A DNA stretch of 64,000 nucleotides from Maribellus comscasis (GCF_009762775.1 NZ_CP046401.1:558001-622000), one strand, 5' to 3'; shown: positions 25,884-35,675, numbered from the stretch's first letter. Notes: a model not told the origin generated them from the letters alone. Numbers and translations are program-made.

Positions 25884-27455
25884 TTATTCAGTAAAACCAG
25901 GTTCAATATCAGATGCATTTATCCAACTTGGGACTAGTTTCTCTTTTTCAATTACAATTCTGTGATACAAATTCTTGTATTGATTTTCAGAAGATTCGTA
26001 ATTCTGGAAAATATCACCTTGCCCAAACATCCTTGAATCTGCTTCCTTTTTTAATTCGTTTTCCATTTCCTTACCCAGTTGCATGGCTATTCCACTATAA
26101 TCATAATTATTAATTAAGTTATTAATGCAATATGGATCATCTTTTAAATTGTACAATTCTTGAATACCTCTTTTTGCAAATGATAATTTCCATAAATATT
26201 TTTTCTCGGCAGATTTACGGGATTTTAAGACTTCCGTTTTAGTAGGGCTACCATCCACGTTAGAATAACCTGTTTGAGGAGGTCCAACAGGCCATAAATC
26301 ATTTCTATAGTTATGTAAATATAACATGTCTCCTTTCACGATACCTCTTATTGGATACCCTAAATCATTGGGTCTACCGACGCCGTGTTTTTCTTTTCCA
26401 ATTAGCACAAAATCCCTAAATTTTTCTGTATTGTTGATTTTTTGAAATATTGGGAGCATACTTTTACCGGTAAAGGGTTGCAATCCATAATCTTTTTCAT
26501 TGTCAATACCAGCAATGTCAAATAAAGTAGGGGCTATATCAATAAAGGAAACATAGTCTTTTACAATCCTTCCGGGTGATTTAATTCCATTTTTCCACAT
26601 AATTGATAATGGAATGTGGTTAGAAAAATTATATTCGTCAGTTTTTGCGCGAGGAAAAGGCATACCATTGTCTGCGGTAACAATTACAATTGTATTATTC
26701 AGCTCTCCTGTACTGTCAAGATAATTGAGAATTTTATTCAGGTGAGCATCAAAGTATTCTATTTCCAATGCATAATCCAGAAGATCATTTCTTACTACTT
26801 CGTTATCTGGAAAAAATGGAGGTATTTCCTTAATGTCACTAATTTTTTTCCCTGATTGTATTCCTGATTTGTATTCATAACGCCTGTGTGGTTCATGTCC
26901 TCCATACCAAAAGCAAAAAGGTTTATTTTTTGGTTTATTTTTATAAAATTCAATAAAATTTGAGGCATAATCAACGGAAGATATACCTTTTGTTGGAGGT
27001 TTTAATTTTATAGAATTCCACATTTCTCCACATAATTGTCTCAGCTTACCACCTTTTTCACCTGGCACCCCTGGAGCCCACGGTTTGCCTGTATAACCTA
27101 CAAAATACCGTCTTTCTGAAAGTGCCTCCGGATAGGTTTTGTATTTTGAAGGAAAGAATGCACACATATTTGCTGCCTGTTCTAATTGCCACGGATTACG
27201 ACCCGTTAAAAGACAAGCCCTTGATGGGGCACATTTTGCATTTGGGGTATAAGCATTTTCGAAAAATAATCCTTCATTGGCCACCCGGTCAAATGCAGGG
27301 GTTTTTATCCATTTGCAGTTTTCTCCCATATGTGGATAGGAAACATCATCGGCAATGCAAATTAAAATGTTTGGCAGAGTATTGAATTCAGTACGGCTAC
27401 ACCCTGCAACAGAAGTGAAAAATATGAAACTAATTATGTGTATTTTAAAATTCAT
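25884..27455 (-). CDS. Sulfatase lipoprotein, motif CAPSR (tandem paralogue 2)
   Basis: A 523-residue sulfatase with lipoprotein signal to C19 (V-A-G-C). ADDVSYPHMG, C75 in KCAPSRACLLTGRNPWQL, YGGHEPHRRYEY and TADNGMPFPRAK mark the active site. It aligns end to end with the sulfatase at 24297-25853 (same DIKEIPPFFPD, LDYALEIEYFD, DGSPTKTEVLKSR, and closing VPSWINASDIE), so the two arose by tandem duplication and have since diverged. They probably act on different sulfate positions of the same sugar. It ends 31 bp before the paralogue's start. Confidence 0.92.
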   Translation of the reverse strand: MNFKIHIISFIFFTSVAGCSRTEFNTLPNILICIADDVSYPHMGENCKWIKTPAFDRVANEGLFFENAYTPNAKCAPSRACLLTGRNPWQLEQAANMCAFFPSKYKTYPEALSERRYFVGYTGKPWAPGVPGEKGGKLRQLCGEMWNSIKLKPPTKGISSVDYASNFIEFYKNKPKNKPFCFWYGGHEPHRRYEYKSGIQSGKKISDIKEIPPFFPDNEVVRNDLLDYALEIEYFDAHLNKILNYLDSTGELNNTIVIVTADNGMPFPRAKTDEYNFSNHIPLSIMWKNGIKSPGRIVKDYVSFIDIAPTLFDIAGIDNEKDYGLQPFTGKSMLPIFQKINNTEKFRDFVLIGKEKHGVGRPNDLGYPIRGIVKGDMLYLHNYRNDLWPVGPPQTGYSNVDGSPTKTEVLKSRKSAEKKYLWKLSFAKRGIQELYNLKDDPYCINNLINNYDYSGIAMQLGKEMENELKKEADSRMFGQGDIFQNYESSENQYKNLYHRIVIEKEKLVPSWINASDIEPGFTE

Positions 27456-27460
27456 AATTG

Positions 27461-28960
27461 TTATTTGTCGGTAATATCTCCCACTCTTAAATCAGGATAC
27501 AACTCATAAAGTTTATCGCTTATTTCTTCTTTGTTATCCCTATTCTCATAGACATATAAAAGCGGGTCATTATATTTTTTCATCCACGCTTCCAATTCAT
27601 CCCGTTTTTGCTGAATCTCTTTGGAATATTCAGGGTCTGAAATAAGATTTATCAAACAGTCAGGATCCTTTTTTATATCATAAAATTCTTCTATTGGGCG
27701 TCTGCGAAAAAAATCAACCCTGTTTCTGATTTTTTGGTCAGATTCAGCAGCTCTTTCCATGGCTTGCATTGTAATTCCTTCATTATTGTTATAGTAGATT
27801 ACATTTGTGAAAGCCCAGGCATTAAATATATAGATATAATCAAGGGTTTGAACGCCCCTCATCGGACTTGCACTACTGCGCATTGGTGCTGCTCTTCCAC
27901 CTGCTTTACTATCAATTTGTGTAAAAACAATTGCATCATTTTTTTGCCTTTCCCGTTTATAAAGCGGCAATCTTGATTTCCCATCCAGTCTGGCATTTAT
28001 TTTTATACCCAATGCATCTAAAATGGTAGGATAATAATCAATTTCCGAAATAAGGTTTTCATCATTGACCGTTCCCTGTTTTATAACTCCCGGCCACCTG
28101 ACAATCCAGGGAGTTCTGCTACTTGAATGGTAATTATCACATTTTGCAAAAGGAACAGCGATACCATTATCCGATATAAAAATGACCAGCGTATTTTCTT
28201 TGTATCCGCTTTCTTCAAGTGCCTGCATCACTTTTCCAAATGTATCATCCAATCGTTTTGCTGAATTGTAATAATAACTCAGCTCTTTTCTTACATCCGG
28301 TAAATCTGGTAAGAATCCAGGTACATCAATCTCCTCCGGAGAGCATATTCGAGAGGGTTCAGCCATTCCACCGGAAAGCTTTTGGCCTGTTACAAAAAAA
28401 GGCCTGTGTGGATCATTTGAATTCACCATAAAATAAAATGGCTTACCTGATTTCTTTGCCATATCAAAAAAGTCTTTCGCTCTTTTGTAATATAAATCCG
28501 GATTTCTGCCGTTTCCCAACTGCTGTTGTGTATAAACAAAATCCCATTTAAATGATTCTTTAGGAGTTGAATGATCTACCTTGCTTAAAATACCTACCTG
28601 ATAACCATGCTCCCGCATTACTTCCATAATTAACGGGGTCTTACACTCAGGTGACATTTTCATAAATCCCATTACACCACTGTTGTGCCCGTATAAACCG
28701 GTTGCCAGTATCCCCCGGCTGGGGGCACAAATAGAATTATTTACATAGGCGTGATTAAACATCAGACCCTCGGCTGCGAACTTGTCAATATTTGGAGAAA
28801 TGTCTTCAACTTTTCCCCCGTAACACCCCAGCGAGTTTTTATCTAAATCATCGGCAGTAAAAAGCAAAATATTCAAAGGAGCTTTGTCATCATTAGTAAT
28901 ATTACATGCCGAAAATAAGGCAAAGACAGAAAAGATTATTATGGCTATCCGAATTCTCAA
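27461..28960 (-). CDS. Sulfatase lipoprotein, motif CAPSR
   Basis: A 499-residue sulfatase. The signal ends at C19 (F-S-A-C). TADDLDKNSLGCYGG carries the metal aspartates, C78 is in ICAPSRGILATGLYGHN, and FISDNGIAVPFAKCD is the late motif. The position after CxPSR reads GILATG instead of the usual xLLTG, a mild deviation. HSTPKESFKWDF and NDPHRPFF are like heparan N-sulfatase/sulfamidase relatives. It starts 22 bp after the stop of the preceding sulfatase on the same strand, so the sulfatases are almost certainly co-transcribed. Confidence 0.92.
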   Translation of the reverse strand: MRIRIAIIIFSVFALFSACNITNDDKAPLNILLFTADDLDKNSLGCYGGKVEDISPNIDKFAAEGLMFNHAYVNNSICAPSRGILATGLYGHNSGVMGFMKMSPECKTPLIMEVMREHGYQVGILSKVDHSTPKESFKWDFVYTQQQLGNGRNPDLYYKRAKDFFDMAKKSGKPFYFMVNSNDPHRPFFVTGQKLSGGMAEPSRICSPEEIDVPGFLPDLPDVRKELSYYYNSAKRLDDTFGKVMQALEESGYKENTLVIFISDNGIAVPFAKCDNYHSSSRTPWIVRWPGVIKQGTVNDENLISEIDYYPTILDALGIKINARLDGKSRLPLYKRERQKNDAIVFTQIDSKAGGRAAPMRSSASPMRGVQTLDYIYIFNAWAFTNVIYYNNNEGITMQAMERAAESDQKIRNRVDFFRRRPIEEFYDIKKDPDCLINLISDPEYSKEIQQKRDELEAWMKKYNDPLLYVYENRDNKEEISDKLYELYPDLRVGDITDK

Positions 28961-28982
28961 TGGCTTAAATTTTAAATTTTCC

Positions 28983-30869
28983 CTACATACGTGTTACATA
29001 AGCATAATAAGCACCAATAATCCCCTGACCTTTTATATGAAAAAAGGTGTGTAAATAAATAGGGCCTGGTTTAAGATGTACGTCAAATGTAATTGCCTTA
29101 TCTTCAGGAGTTACTTCTTTTGTTAAACCCTCGAAACCATAAGGCGTTTTCTCTGAAATAGAGCGTAGTTCCACATCTCCGATATAGATACTGGCAGAAA
29201 CTATCGGTAAAGCTGTTCCACCAATATTTCCGTTTCTGTCAATCATAGTACATTCCCCTGCAATTGGGGAGTCTGTTTCTTTGGGCCAGCGACGAAGTTC
29301 AATTTCATAATCCCCTTCTTGTGCCACATCCAAACACCAGTATGAGTTTTTCCGTTCTCCCCGGCTAACCTGAGGCTGTTGGTCGATAAATACATCTAAC
29401 CAATCACAAGCAGTTAAAATAGTTGGGTTTTCTTTTTCGCTCCCTATAATGATTTTTTGTGGCTCATTAATATCTTTTTTTACTCTATCCCACCAAATAT
29501 CCAAGTGGCCTTCCATTTTTCTAACTACCTGAAGATTTTGCCCAAAAACATTCTCCTTTTCTAATGGGTCTGTAATTCTATTGTAAAGTTCCCGAGACTC
29601 CAGCAATCGCCAACCTTTCCATAGCACTGCCGCTCCTTCTTTCTTTACTATAGTTTGGCCATGCGGCGCAGGATAGTTGATAAAATTAGGCATTCTGCTA
29701 TAATTTGTAATTAGCATTCTGTCTTTAGGTATTTCTTCTTCGCCCCGTAAAACCGGAGCTAAACTCATCCCGTCAAAGCTTACCGGGGTTGGCTTATTTA
29801 AATCGCAAAGGTCAACAAATGTTGGAAGAATATCCTGAACCTCTGCTAATCCTGAAACTTCTTCACCAATATTTTCAAAATTACCTTTTGGCCAGTTAAT
29901 AAAACACGGAACCCGGTGTCCCCCATCCCACAATTCAGTCTTCATTCCACGCATACCTGCATTAAAATATTTAATTCCCATTATGCTTCCATTGTCGGTT
30001 AGAAATACAACTATTGTATTGTCTCTTACACCTTTTTTATCAAGGAAATCCAATAAACTGCCAACATTTGTATCAATATTTCGAATCATTGCAAGGTATC
30101 GCACCAATGATTTCTTTAATTCATTAGTTTTTTGGGGGAATGTTGAATTATCGTATAACTCTTCCAATACTTTTATATCTTCTTCTTTTGCATTAAAAGG
30201 CCCGTGGGGAGTATTTGTAGGGATATAAACAAAAAATGGTTTTCCTTCTTCCAATGAGCTTTCTATAAATTTTTTTGCCTCGCCAAAAAAAACATCGGTA
30301 CAATAACCGTTGTATTTTTGGAGTTCCCCATTGTGCCGATAGGTATCGTCAAAATAATCATTGCCCCAATAGTCGGAAACAGAGCCTATATGTGAGGATG
30401 GAAACCATACTGATTCTTCAAAACCTCTGTCCTGGGGACGGTATGGATAGTTTGCCCCGAGGTGCCATTTACCAAAGATTCCTGTGTTATAACCATTTGC
30501 CATAAAAATATTTCCCATGGTAGGCAGCCCAGGCTTTAAAAAGGCCCGACCACTACTCACATTAACACATCCGTTTGCAGCAGCATCCATTCCTGTCATT
30601 AACTGACCGCGGGTAGGAGCACACATTGGCGCTGCATGGAAATCACCAAAGCGGACACTGCTCTCGGCAAACTTGTCCAAATTTGGCGTTTTCAGTACCG
30701 GATTATCGTGAATTGACAGCTCTGGATAACCCTGGTCATCCGTCATTATGATTATCACATTTGGTTTTTCTGCCGTTTGTTTCTTTCCCGGTTCCCCTAA
30801 GGTTAAGAAAGATAGAAGACCACCACTTGCCAGTAGTACTATCATTATTGGTAAAAACTTAATTTTCAT
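28983..30869 (-). CDS. Sulfatase with C-terminal accessory domain, motif CAPTR, lipobox lost
   Basis: A 628-residue sulfatase from the ATG at 30869. MTDDQGYPELS holds the metal aspartates, the formylglycine cysteine is about C83 (MCAPTRGQLMTG), then FGKWHLGANYPYRPQDRGFEES and LTDNGS. A C-terminal domain of about 150 residues follows (SYWCLDVAQEGDYEIELRRWP). Its leader copies that of the sulfatase at 20359-22116 but reads L-T-L-G where the twin has L-T-S-C, so the lipidation cysteine is missing and the protein should be soluble periplasmic or membrane-tethered by an uncleaved signal. Confidence 0.92.
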   Translation of the reverse strand: MKIKFLPIMIVLLASGGLLSFLTLGEPGKKQTAEKPNVIIIMTDDQGYPELSIHDNPVLKTPNLDKFAESSVRFGDFHAAPMCAPTRGQLMTGMDAAANGCVNVSSGRAFLKPGLPTMGNIFMANGYNTGIFGKWHLGANYPYRPQDRGFEESVWFPSSHIGSVSDYWGNDYFDDTYRHNGELQKYNGYCTDVFFGEAKKFIESSLEEGKPFFVYIPTNTPHGPFNAKEEDIKVLEELYDNSTFPQKTNELKKSLVRYLAMIRNIDTNVGSLLDFLDKKGVRDNTIVVFLTDNGSIMGIKYFNAGMRGMKTELWDGGHRVPCFINWPKGNFENIGEEVSGLAEVQDILPTFVDLCDLNKPTPVSFDGMSLAPVLRGEEEIPKDRMLITNYSRMPNFINYPAPHGQTIVKKEGAAVLWKGWRLLESRELYNRITDPLEKENVFGQNLQVVRKMEGHLDIWWDRVKKDINEPQKIIIGSEKENPTILTACDWLDVFIDQQPQVSRGERKNSYWCLDVAQEGDYEIELRRWPKETDSPIAGECTMIDRNGNIGGTALPIVSASIYIGDVELRSISEKTPYGFEGLTKEVTPEDKAITFDVHLKPGPIYLHTFFHIKGQGIIGAYYAYVTRM

Positions 30870-31153
30870 GATTGTATTATTAAGTTTGATCTCCTTGATG
30901 TTTATTAATTCTTTTTCGTTTAAAAATGGAGGCACAATTTTCCACTAAAATTTATCCAGTTGGTTTTCAACAGGAACGATACTGGATTGGTGCTCTTTTA
31001 GTATTTGCGTAATTTCTTGTATTATTTCAGGGTACTGATCTGCGATATTATACTTTTCAGAAGGATCAATTTCGAGATTGTACAATAGTGGGGGATCTTG
31101 AAGTTTGCGTTCATCTTTTCCATATCCAGACTGCGTATAAAAATGTGCTTTAT
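30757..31153 (-). repeat. Copy B of the ~400-bp duplicated sulfatase tail/leader segment
   Basis: Partner of 22005-22400. Here both flanking genes are complete (sulfatase 30945-32360 upstream, sulfatase 28983-30869 downstream), so this is probably the donor and the copy at 22 kb the acceptor. Confidence 0.75.
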
Positions 31154-32360
31154 AAGCCCCTTTTCTAATCGCAAATACATCCGTTCCGCGATAATAAAAA
31201 ACCATATCCCGCTTGCTTTTGCCTTCACCTGATAAAACCGGAGAGATATCATATCCATCATAAATCCTGTCATTCCTGAGTTTTACATCAGCCAGTTTAC
31301 AGAATGTTGGTAATAAATCCATTGTGGTCCCCATGTCCATTACAACACCAGGTTTAACCAGTCCCTCACCCCAAAAAATAGCAGGTTCTCTCATTCCCCC
31401 CTCAAAAGTTTCACCTTTTCCGCCACGCAAAAGGCCGGCGCTTCCACCTTGTTCGTCGTAAATCAACCATGGTCCGTTGTCCGAAGTAAAAACAACAAGT
31501 GTATTTTTATCCAGTCCGTTTTCTTTTAAGGTTGATAAAATCCGGCCAACACTCCAATCCAATTCTTCTATTACATCGCCAAATTTTCCACGAAGACTTA
31601 TACCCTCGAATTCGGCAGAGCGGTAAAGAGGAACATGAGGAATTGCATGCGCCAGATATAAAAAAAATGGTTTTTCTTTATTCTCTTCAATAAAATTAAT
31701 TGCTTCGTACGTATACCGTTTGGTAATCGTTGATTGCTCTACCGGCCTTTCAATAATTTCCGTATTTCTCATTAACGGCACATCGAAATATTCAATTTCC
31801 GGAGATTTTTTGGCTTCAAACAAAGTTTTATCACCCGCTTTGTCTTTATCAAAATTCATATCGTTGCTATACGGAATTCCGTAGTAGTAGTCAAATCCGT
31901 GGGCAGTTGGAAGGAATTGCGGCAAATGCCCCAAATGCCATTTCCCAATACAGGCAGTTTGATAGCCTGCACCTTTCAATGCCTGTGCAATAGTAATTTC
32001 TTTTTGAGGAAGCCCTCCTTTGGAACGAATGGTGAGAACATGCGGTTTTTCATTACACATCCCCGAGCGAATTGGAAGTCTCCCGGTGAGTAAGCCGGCC
32101 CGTGACGGAGTGCAAACAGAAGCAGCAACATAAAAGTTAGTCCACTTCTGTCCTTCTGTGGCAATCCTGTCGAGGTTTGGGGTTTTGATGGTTGGATTCC
32201 CATAAACACCAACATCACCATAGCCCATATCATCAGCAAAAATTACAATGAAATTTGGTTTTGATGTTTTCGCCTCCTCTTTTCCCTTTGAGCTACAACA
32301 ATTAGCTGTAAAGATGAATACCGCAAATACTATTATTTTTATTCTGTTCAAATTCTTCAT
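30945..32360 (-). CDS. Sulfatase lipoprotein, motif CTPSR
   Basis: A 471-residue sulfatase from the ATG at 32360; 25 more codons are open upstream but would bury the signal. Lipobox near T-A-N-C-C (C21). FADDMGYGDVGVYGNP carries the metal site, C83 is in VCTPSRAGLLTGRLP, IGKWHLGHLP and TSDNGPWL complete it. The architecture (IRSGM, TIAQALKGAGYQTACIGKWHLG, LDWSVGRILSTLKENGLDKN) is that of arylsulfatase A/N-acetylgalactosamine-6-sulfatase-like S1 enzymes. Its C-terminal codons belong to the duplicated segment shared with the fragment at 22192-22506. Confidence 0.92.
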   Translation of the reverse strand: MKNLNRIKIIVFAVFIFTANCCSSKGKEEAKTSKPNFIVIFADDMGYGDVGVYGNPTIKTPNLDRIATEGQKWTNFYVAASVCTPSRAGLLTGRLPIRSGMCNEKPHVLTIRSKGGLPQKEITIAQALKGAGYQTACIGKWHLGHLPQFLPTAHGFDYYYGIPYSNDMNFDKDKAGDKTLFEAKKSPEIEYFDVPLMRNTEIIERPVEQSTITKRYTYEAINFIEENKEKPFFLYLAHAIPHVPLYRSAEFEGISLRGKFGDVIEELDWSVGRILSTLKENGLDKNTLVVFTSDNGPWLIYDEQGGSAGLLRGGKGETFEGGMREPAIFWGEGLVKPGVVMDMGTTMDLLPTFCKLADVKLRNDRIYDGYDISPVLSGEGKSKRDMVFYYRGTDVFAIRKGAYKAHFYTQSGYGKDERKLQDPPLLYNLEIDPSEKYNIADQYPEIIQEITQILKEHQSSIVPVENQLDKF

Positions 32361-32474
32361 TTTGTAATTATTCTTTTGAAACAATAAAATCAGTGCTTCC
32401 TCCATTGATGAAAATTTTACCTTTTTAAATTTCAATTCACCAAATCCTATTATAATAAGGTTAGGTTATATAAC

Positions 32475-33497
32475 TTATAGCTCAACCTCAACGAATTTCA
32501 ATTTTGCTGCCATCATACCATCTAATCCTGGTTTTAAAGCGACAATATAATATTGACCATTTACGTTAATTATTTCAGGTGCCGCACATTTCAGAAAGCC
32601 TGTAAAATAATCGTCATGGTTATCTCCAAAATCGAGCGGGTTTTTAGAGCAATACTGAGTATTAACGCTGTTCTCTCCATAAACCTGATTGCGAAACAGG
32701 ATGTACCTATCTTTATATTTTACAACAAAAGGACATTCAGAATCGCCTCCATACCAGTCAGTCAGTTTTTGCGCAATCCCTCCTCTGGAAACTACATATT
32801 CCTTACTCCAGGTTCTTAAATCGGTAGAAGTTTTACAGAAAATCGCTGTTTTTGGGTGGTCCTTTTTATCATTAACTCCCATGTGCCCGCAATAATAACA
32901 GTAATACGTATCATCTATTTTTAAAACCATTGGATCTCTTGTATTAGAAAGGGAACCAGAGAAAAGCGATGGATTATTCTTCTTATTCAAAACTCTTGTA
33001 AATGTTTTGCCATCATCACTTTCTGCCAAACAAATCCGGTTCCAGTCGCCATAAAACATCAGGTATTTTCCGTTGTCTTTCAATACAAACGGGGCTTGCA
33101 GACCAGACTTTGCTTCCCCTAAGGTTGTGTCAGCTTCCATGGCAATACCTTTAGGCTGCCAAGCTGTATCAGTAATATTTTTCCCTTCCCAACAATAAAA
33201 TAAACGGGTACGGCCTCCGGCATTGGTTCTACGAATACATGACCAAAGCTGAAAAGTGCCGTCTTCAGCCTGCCATATTCCAAAATCGACAGGTTGTTGC
33301 CGTTCAGATGAGTATTCTCCTAAATCGGGCTGACTGGTAATTTCCCACCAATTCCCGTCAATAACAGGTTTATATACTATACATTTTTCGGTATTAACAC
33401 ATGAGTTATTTGTTATTCCCAGCATTAACATTAGAAAAATCAAAAAGATGTTATAATTCGTTCTTTTATTTAAAAATTTTAATTCAATATTTTTCAT
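32475..33497 (-). CDS. Lipoprotein with five-bladed beta-propeller (GH43/GH32/GH117-like)
   Basis: A 340-residue protein from the ATG at 33497 (an upstream GTG adds 17 codons before the signal peptide). Lipobox N-N-S-C. The mature part shows propeller blade motifs: DGTFQLWSCIRRTN, LQAPFVLKDNGKYLMFYGDWN, NTRDPMVLKIDDTYYCYYCGH, DSECPFVVKYKDRYILFRNQ, CAAPEIINVNGQYYIV. The RDPM and SECPF stretches sit where GH43/GH32-clan enzymes keep catalytic acids, but I cannot confirm a complete catalytic triad. It may be an exo-glycosidase or a carbohydrate-binding relative. It lies between a broken rhamnosidase-like gene and a sulfatase. Confidence 0.6.
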   Translation of the reverse strand: MKNIELKFLNKRTNYNIFLIFLMLMLGITNNSCVNTEKCIVYKPVIDGNWWEITSQPDLGEYSSERQQPVDFGIWQAEDGTFQLWSCIRRTNAGGRTRLFYCWEGKNITDTAWQPKGIAMEADTTLGEAKSGLQAPFVLKDNGKYLMFYGDWNRICLAESDDGKTFTRVLNKKNNPSLFSGSLSNTRDPMVLKIDDTYYCYYCGHMGVNDKKDHPKTAIFCKTSTDLRTWSKEYVVSRGGIAQKLTDWYGGDSECPFVVKYKDRYILFRNQVYGENSVNTQYCSKNPLDFGDNHDDYFTGFLKCAAPEIINVNGQYYIVALKPGLDGMMAAKLKFVEVEL

Positions 33498-33544
33498 AAT
33501 CAGACTAAGGATTGATGTCTTCAATGTAAATTCTTTATGTTTAC

Positions 33545-33984
33545 TCACCTGGTTATAAAACTACCAACACTGTATGGAATTTGTAATGTTTCGATGATAT
33601 TCGATAAAACTTCTACGGTTATGGTATCTTCACCTTCTTTCAGGTAGGTAATAATATTTAGCAAGTCATATTCGGGAGAGACAGAATTATGCCAGATTCG
33701 GTCCAAATTAGTAAATTACCATTTACAAAAAGCTGGAAACGAGAATCGGAAAATATTGATTTAGAGGCTTTAGTTACCGGCAGTTTACAACCAAAACTCT
33801 TTCTGAAGAAAGCAGGCCGTTTGCTTCCTGCCCCGCTGTCATCATTCCAAACAAAACTTGCTTTTTCCTGTTGTCCACTACTCACATTGGAAAAAAATGC
33901 AAATAATACAATTATTATAATCAGGCTAACAAAATTTTGCTTGGCGTAAAACACATTCAATATTTTAACTAATTTTCTTATCAT
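33545..33984 (-). pseudogene. Truncated, frameshifted N-terminus of a rhamnosidase-like glycosidase
   Basis: The frame from 33984 encodes a signal anchor and then WNDDSGAGSKRPAFFRKSF and FSDSRFQLFVNGN, the typical start of the N-terminal beta-sandwich of alpha-L-rhamnosidase-type (GH78-like) proteins. It stops at 33658. In another frame the family text resumes with SPEYDLLNIITYLKEGEDTITVEVL and runs to a stop at 33545-33547. So a frameshift lies near 33670-33685, and the catalytic domain (hundreds of residues) is missing. This is a dead remnant in the operon between two sulfatases. Confidence 0.75.
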
Positions 33985-34034
33985 TTGCTGTTACTCTCTT
34001 TTCAACAGTACTTTTTATTCGGTTTTTGCCATAC

Positions 34035-35600
34035 TTATTGTTTTCTTCTGGCTTTTTCGGATGCTAAAACTTCTTCTAACTGTTCTTTTAATTCGCGAAC
34101 AATTTCAGGATGCTCGTTATAAATATTTTCCTTTTCGTAAGGATCGGCTATAATATCGTAAAGCTGGGCTGGTGGTGCATCCGGTTTTATGCTTCCGTTT
34201 TGAATATCACTGTTCTCTTCGCCGGTAAAAGGAAATGCAGCCGGCCCGCCAAACATATGTTCCCCCACATTTGAGGCTTCAAATCCACCACCTCCCTGTG
34301 CAGATATGTACATCCATTTTCCTTTACGGATAGCTATATTTTTCTTCTGCGACGGAGAAATAACCATACCATCACGGATTGGCTTTTTATTCGTATTTAA
34401 TAAAGCCGGCAACATGTTATAACTGTCAATTGCTTCATCATCCTTAAGCGGATAACCAACCAAAGCGGCCATCGTCGCCAGGAGATCGACATTACACAAC
34501 AATTCATCGGTCTTACTTTCGGGTTGAATTTTCCCGGGCCAGCGTGCAATAAAAGGAATACGGTGACCTCCTTCCCAGGCATCGAATTTGAACCCCAACA
34601 AGTCACCGTTCATTTTGTGGCCTTTTTTCCAGGCATCCTGACCTCCCTGATTTAACATTCCACCATTATCGCTGGTAAATATTAGCAGGGTATTCTCCGT
34701 CAGTCCTTCTTCATCAAGCGTTTTCTCTATTTCCGATACTATCCAGTCGAGTTCATGTATAAAATCTCCATAGCGTCCCGCATCACTCGTCCCCATAAAC
34801 CGGGGTGCAGGGGTAAACGGATGGTGAATGTTAGTTGTGGCTAAATAGAGAAAAAATGGCTTGTCCTTTTGCTTTTTTATCCAGTTTACCGCTTTTTCTT
34901 TTAATGTTGTACCCACTGCCCTGTCGTCGTACAAGGCATGGGCAGCCCTGCCGCCACCAATAGCATCCAGTTCAAATTTTTCGGGAAACCAACATGTTTC
35001 TGCATGTTTCCCATAGACCAACGGATCATCAGGTGTTAGTCCAACAACATGGTGGTTCTCAACATAAACAAAGGGAGGATGGCTATTCAAAATAGGTACG
35101 CCAAAATAATAATCAAAACCAAGTTCCAAAGGGCCCGGCTTTAATTCCTTGTTCCAATCCATTACCGAATCATTGGTAAACCCGAGATGCCATTTGCCTA
35201 TAGCAGCAGTTTTATAACCTGCTGATTTCATAACCTTTGCAATGGTAATTTGCGCGGTATCAATTACCAGTGTCGATTTTAAAAATATTGGCTCGTACAG
35301 ATCAATCCTTGCCGGATATTGCCCTGTAATTAATGCAAATCGTGAAGGCGAACATACGGCAGACGCAGAATGGGCATCAGTAAACATTCTTCCCTCAGAA
35401 GCCAGCATATCAATAGCCGGAGTTTTTACATGTGTGGCACCGTAAGCACCTGTATCTCCGTACCCCAAATCATCTACATTAATAATAATAACATTGGGGT
35501 TATCAGCTTTTTCAGCCCCCTGAGTTTTGAAGTAACCTAAAAGAATAACTATCAACATAATGCAATACGATAGTTTTTTTATTAAGTCTAATAACTTCAT
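34035..35600 (-). CDS. Sulfatase, motif CSPSR (first enzyme after SusD of locus 2)
   Basis: A 521-residue exported sulfatase. Signal peptide about 1-29 with no lipobox cysteine at the cleavage site. NVDDLGYGDTGAYGA carries the metal site, C83 is in VCSPSRFALITGQYPARIDLYEP, IGKWHLGF and TSDNGGML complete it. A large insert around 165-230 (YFGVPILNSHPPFVYVENHHVVGL, ETCWFPEKFELDAIGGGRA) and GGGFEASNVGEHMFGGPAAFPF near 435 distinguish it from its neighbours and may shape substrate access. It starts about 115 bp after the susD stop with a hairpin in the gap. Confidence 0.93.
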   Translation of the reverse strand: MKLLDLIKKLSYCIMLIVILLGYFKTQGAEKADNPNVIIINVDDLGYGDTGAYGATHVKTPAIDMLASEGRMFTDAHSASAVCSPSRFALITGQYPARIDLYEPIFLKSTLVIDTAQITIAKVMKSAGYKTAAIGKWHLGFTNDSVMDWNKELKPGPLELGFDYYFGVPILNSHPPFVYVENHHVVGLTPDDPLVYGKHAETCWFPEKFELDAIGGGRAAHALYDDRAVGTTLKEKAVNWIKKQKDKPFFLYLATTNIHHPFTPAPRFMGTSDAGRYGDFIHELDWIVSEIEKTLDEEGLTENTLLIFTSDNGGMLNQGGQDAWKKGHKMNGDLLGFKFDAWEGGHRIPFIARWPGKIQPESKTDELLCNVDLLATMAALVGYPLKDDEAIDSYNMLPALLNTNKKPIRDGMVISPSQKKNIAIRKGKWMYISAQGGGGFEASNVGEHMFGGPAAFPFTGEENSDIQNGSIKPDAPPAQLYDIIADPYEKENIYNEHPEIVRELKEQLEEVLASEKARRKQ

Positions 35601-35675
35601 TGTGTTTATTTTGATTATTTTCTTTATTCAACCAGAAAAAAGAATTATTTCGTTCGTATTTTATAATGAGTATAG

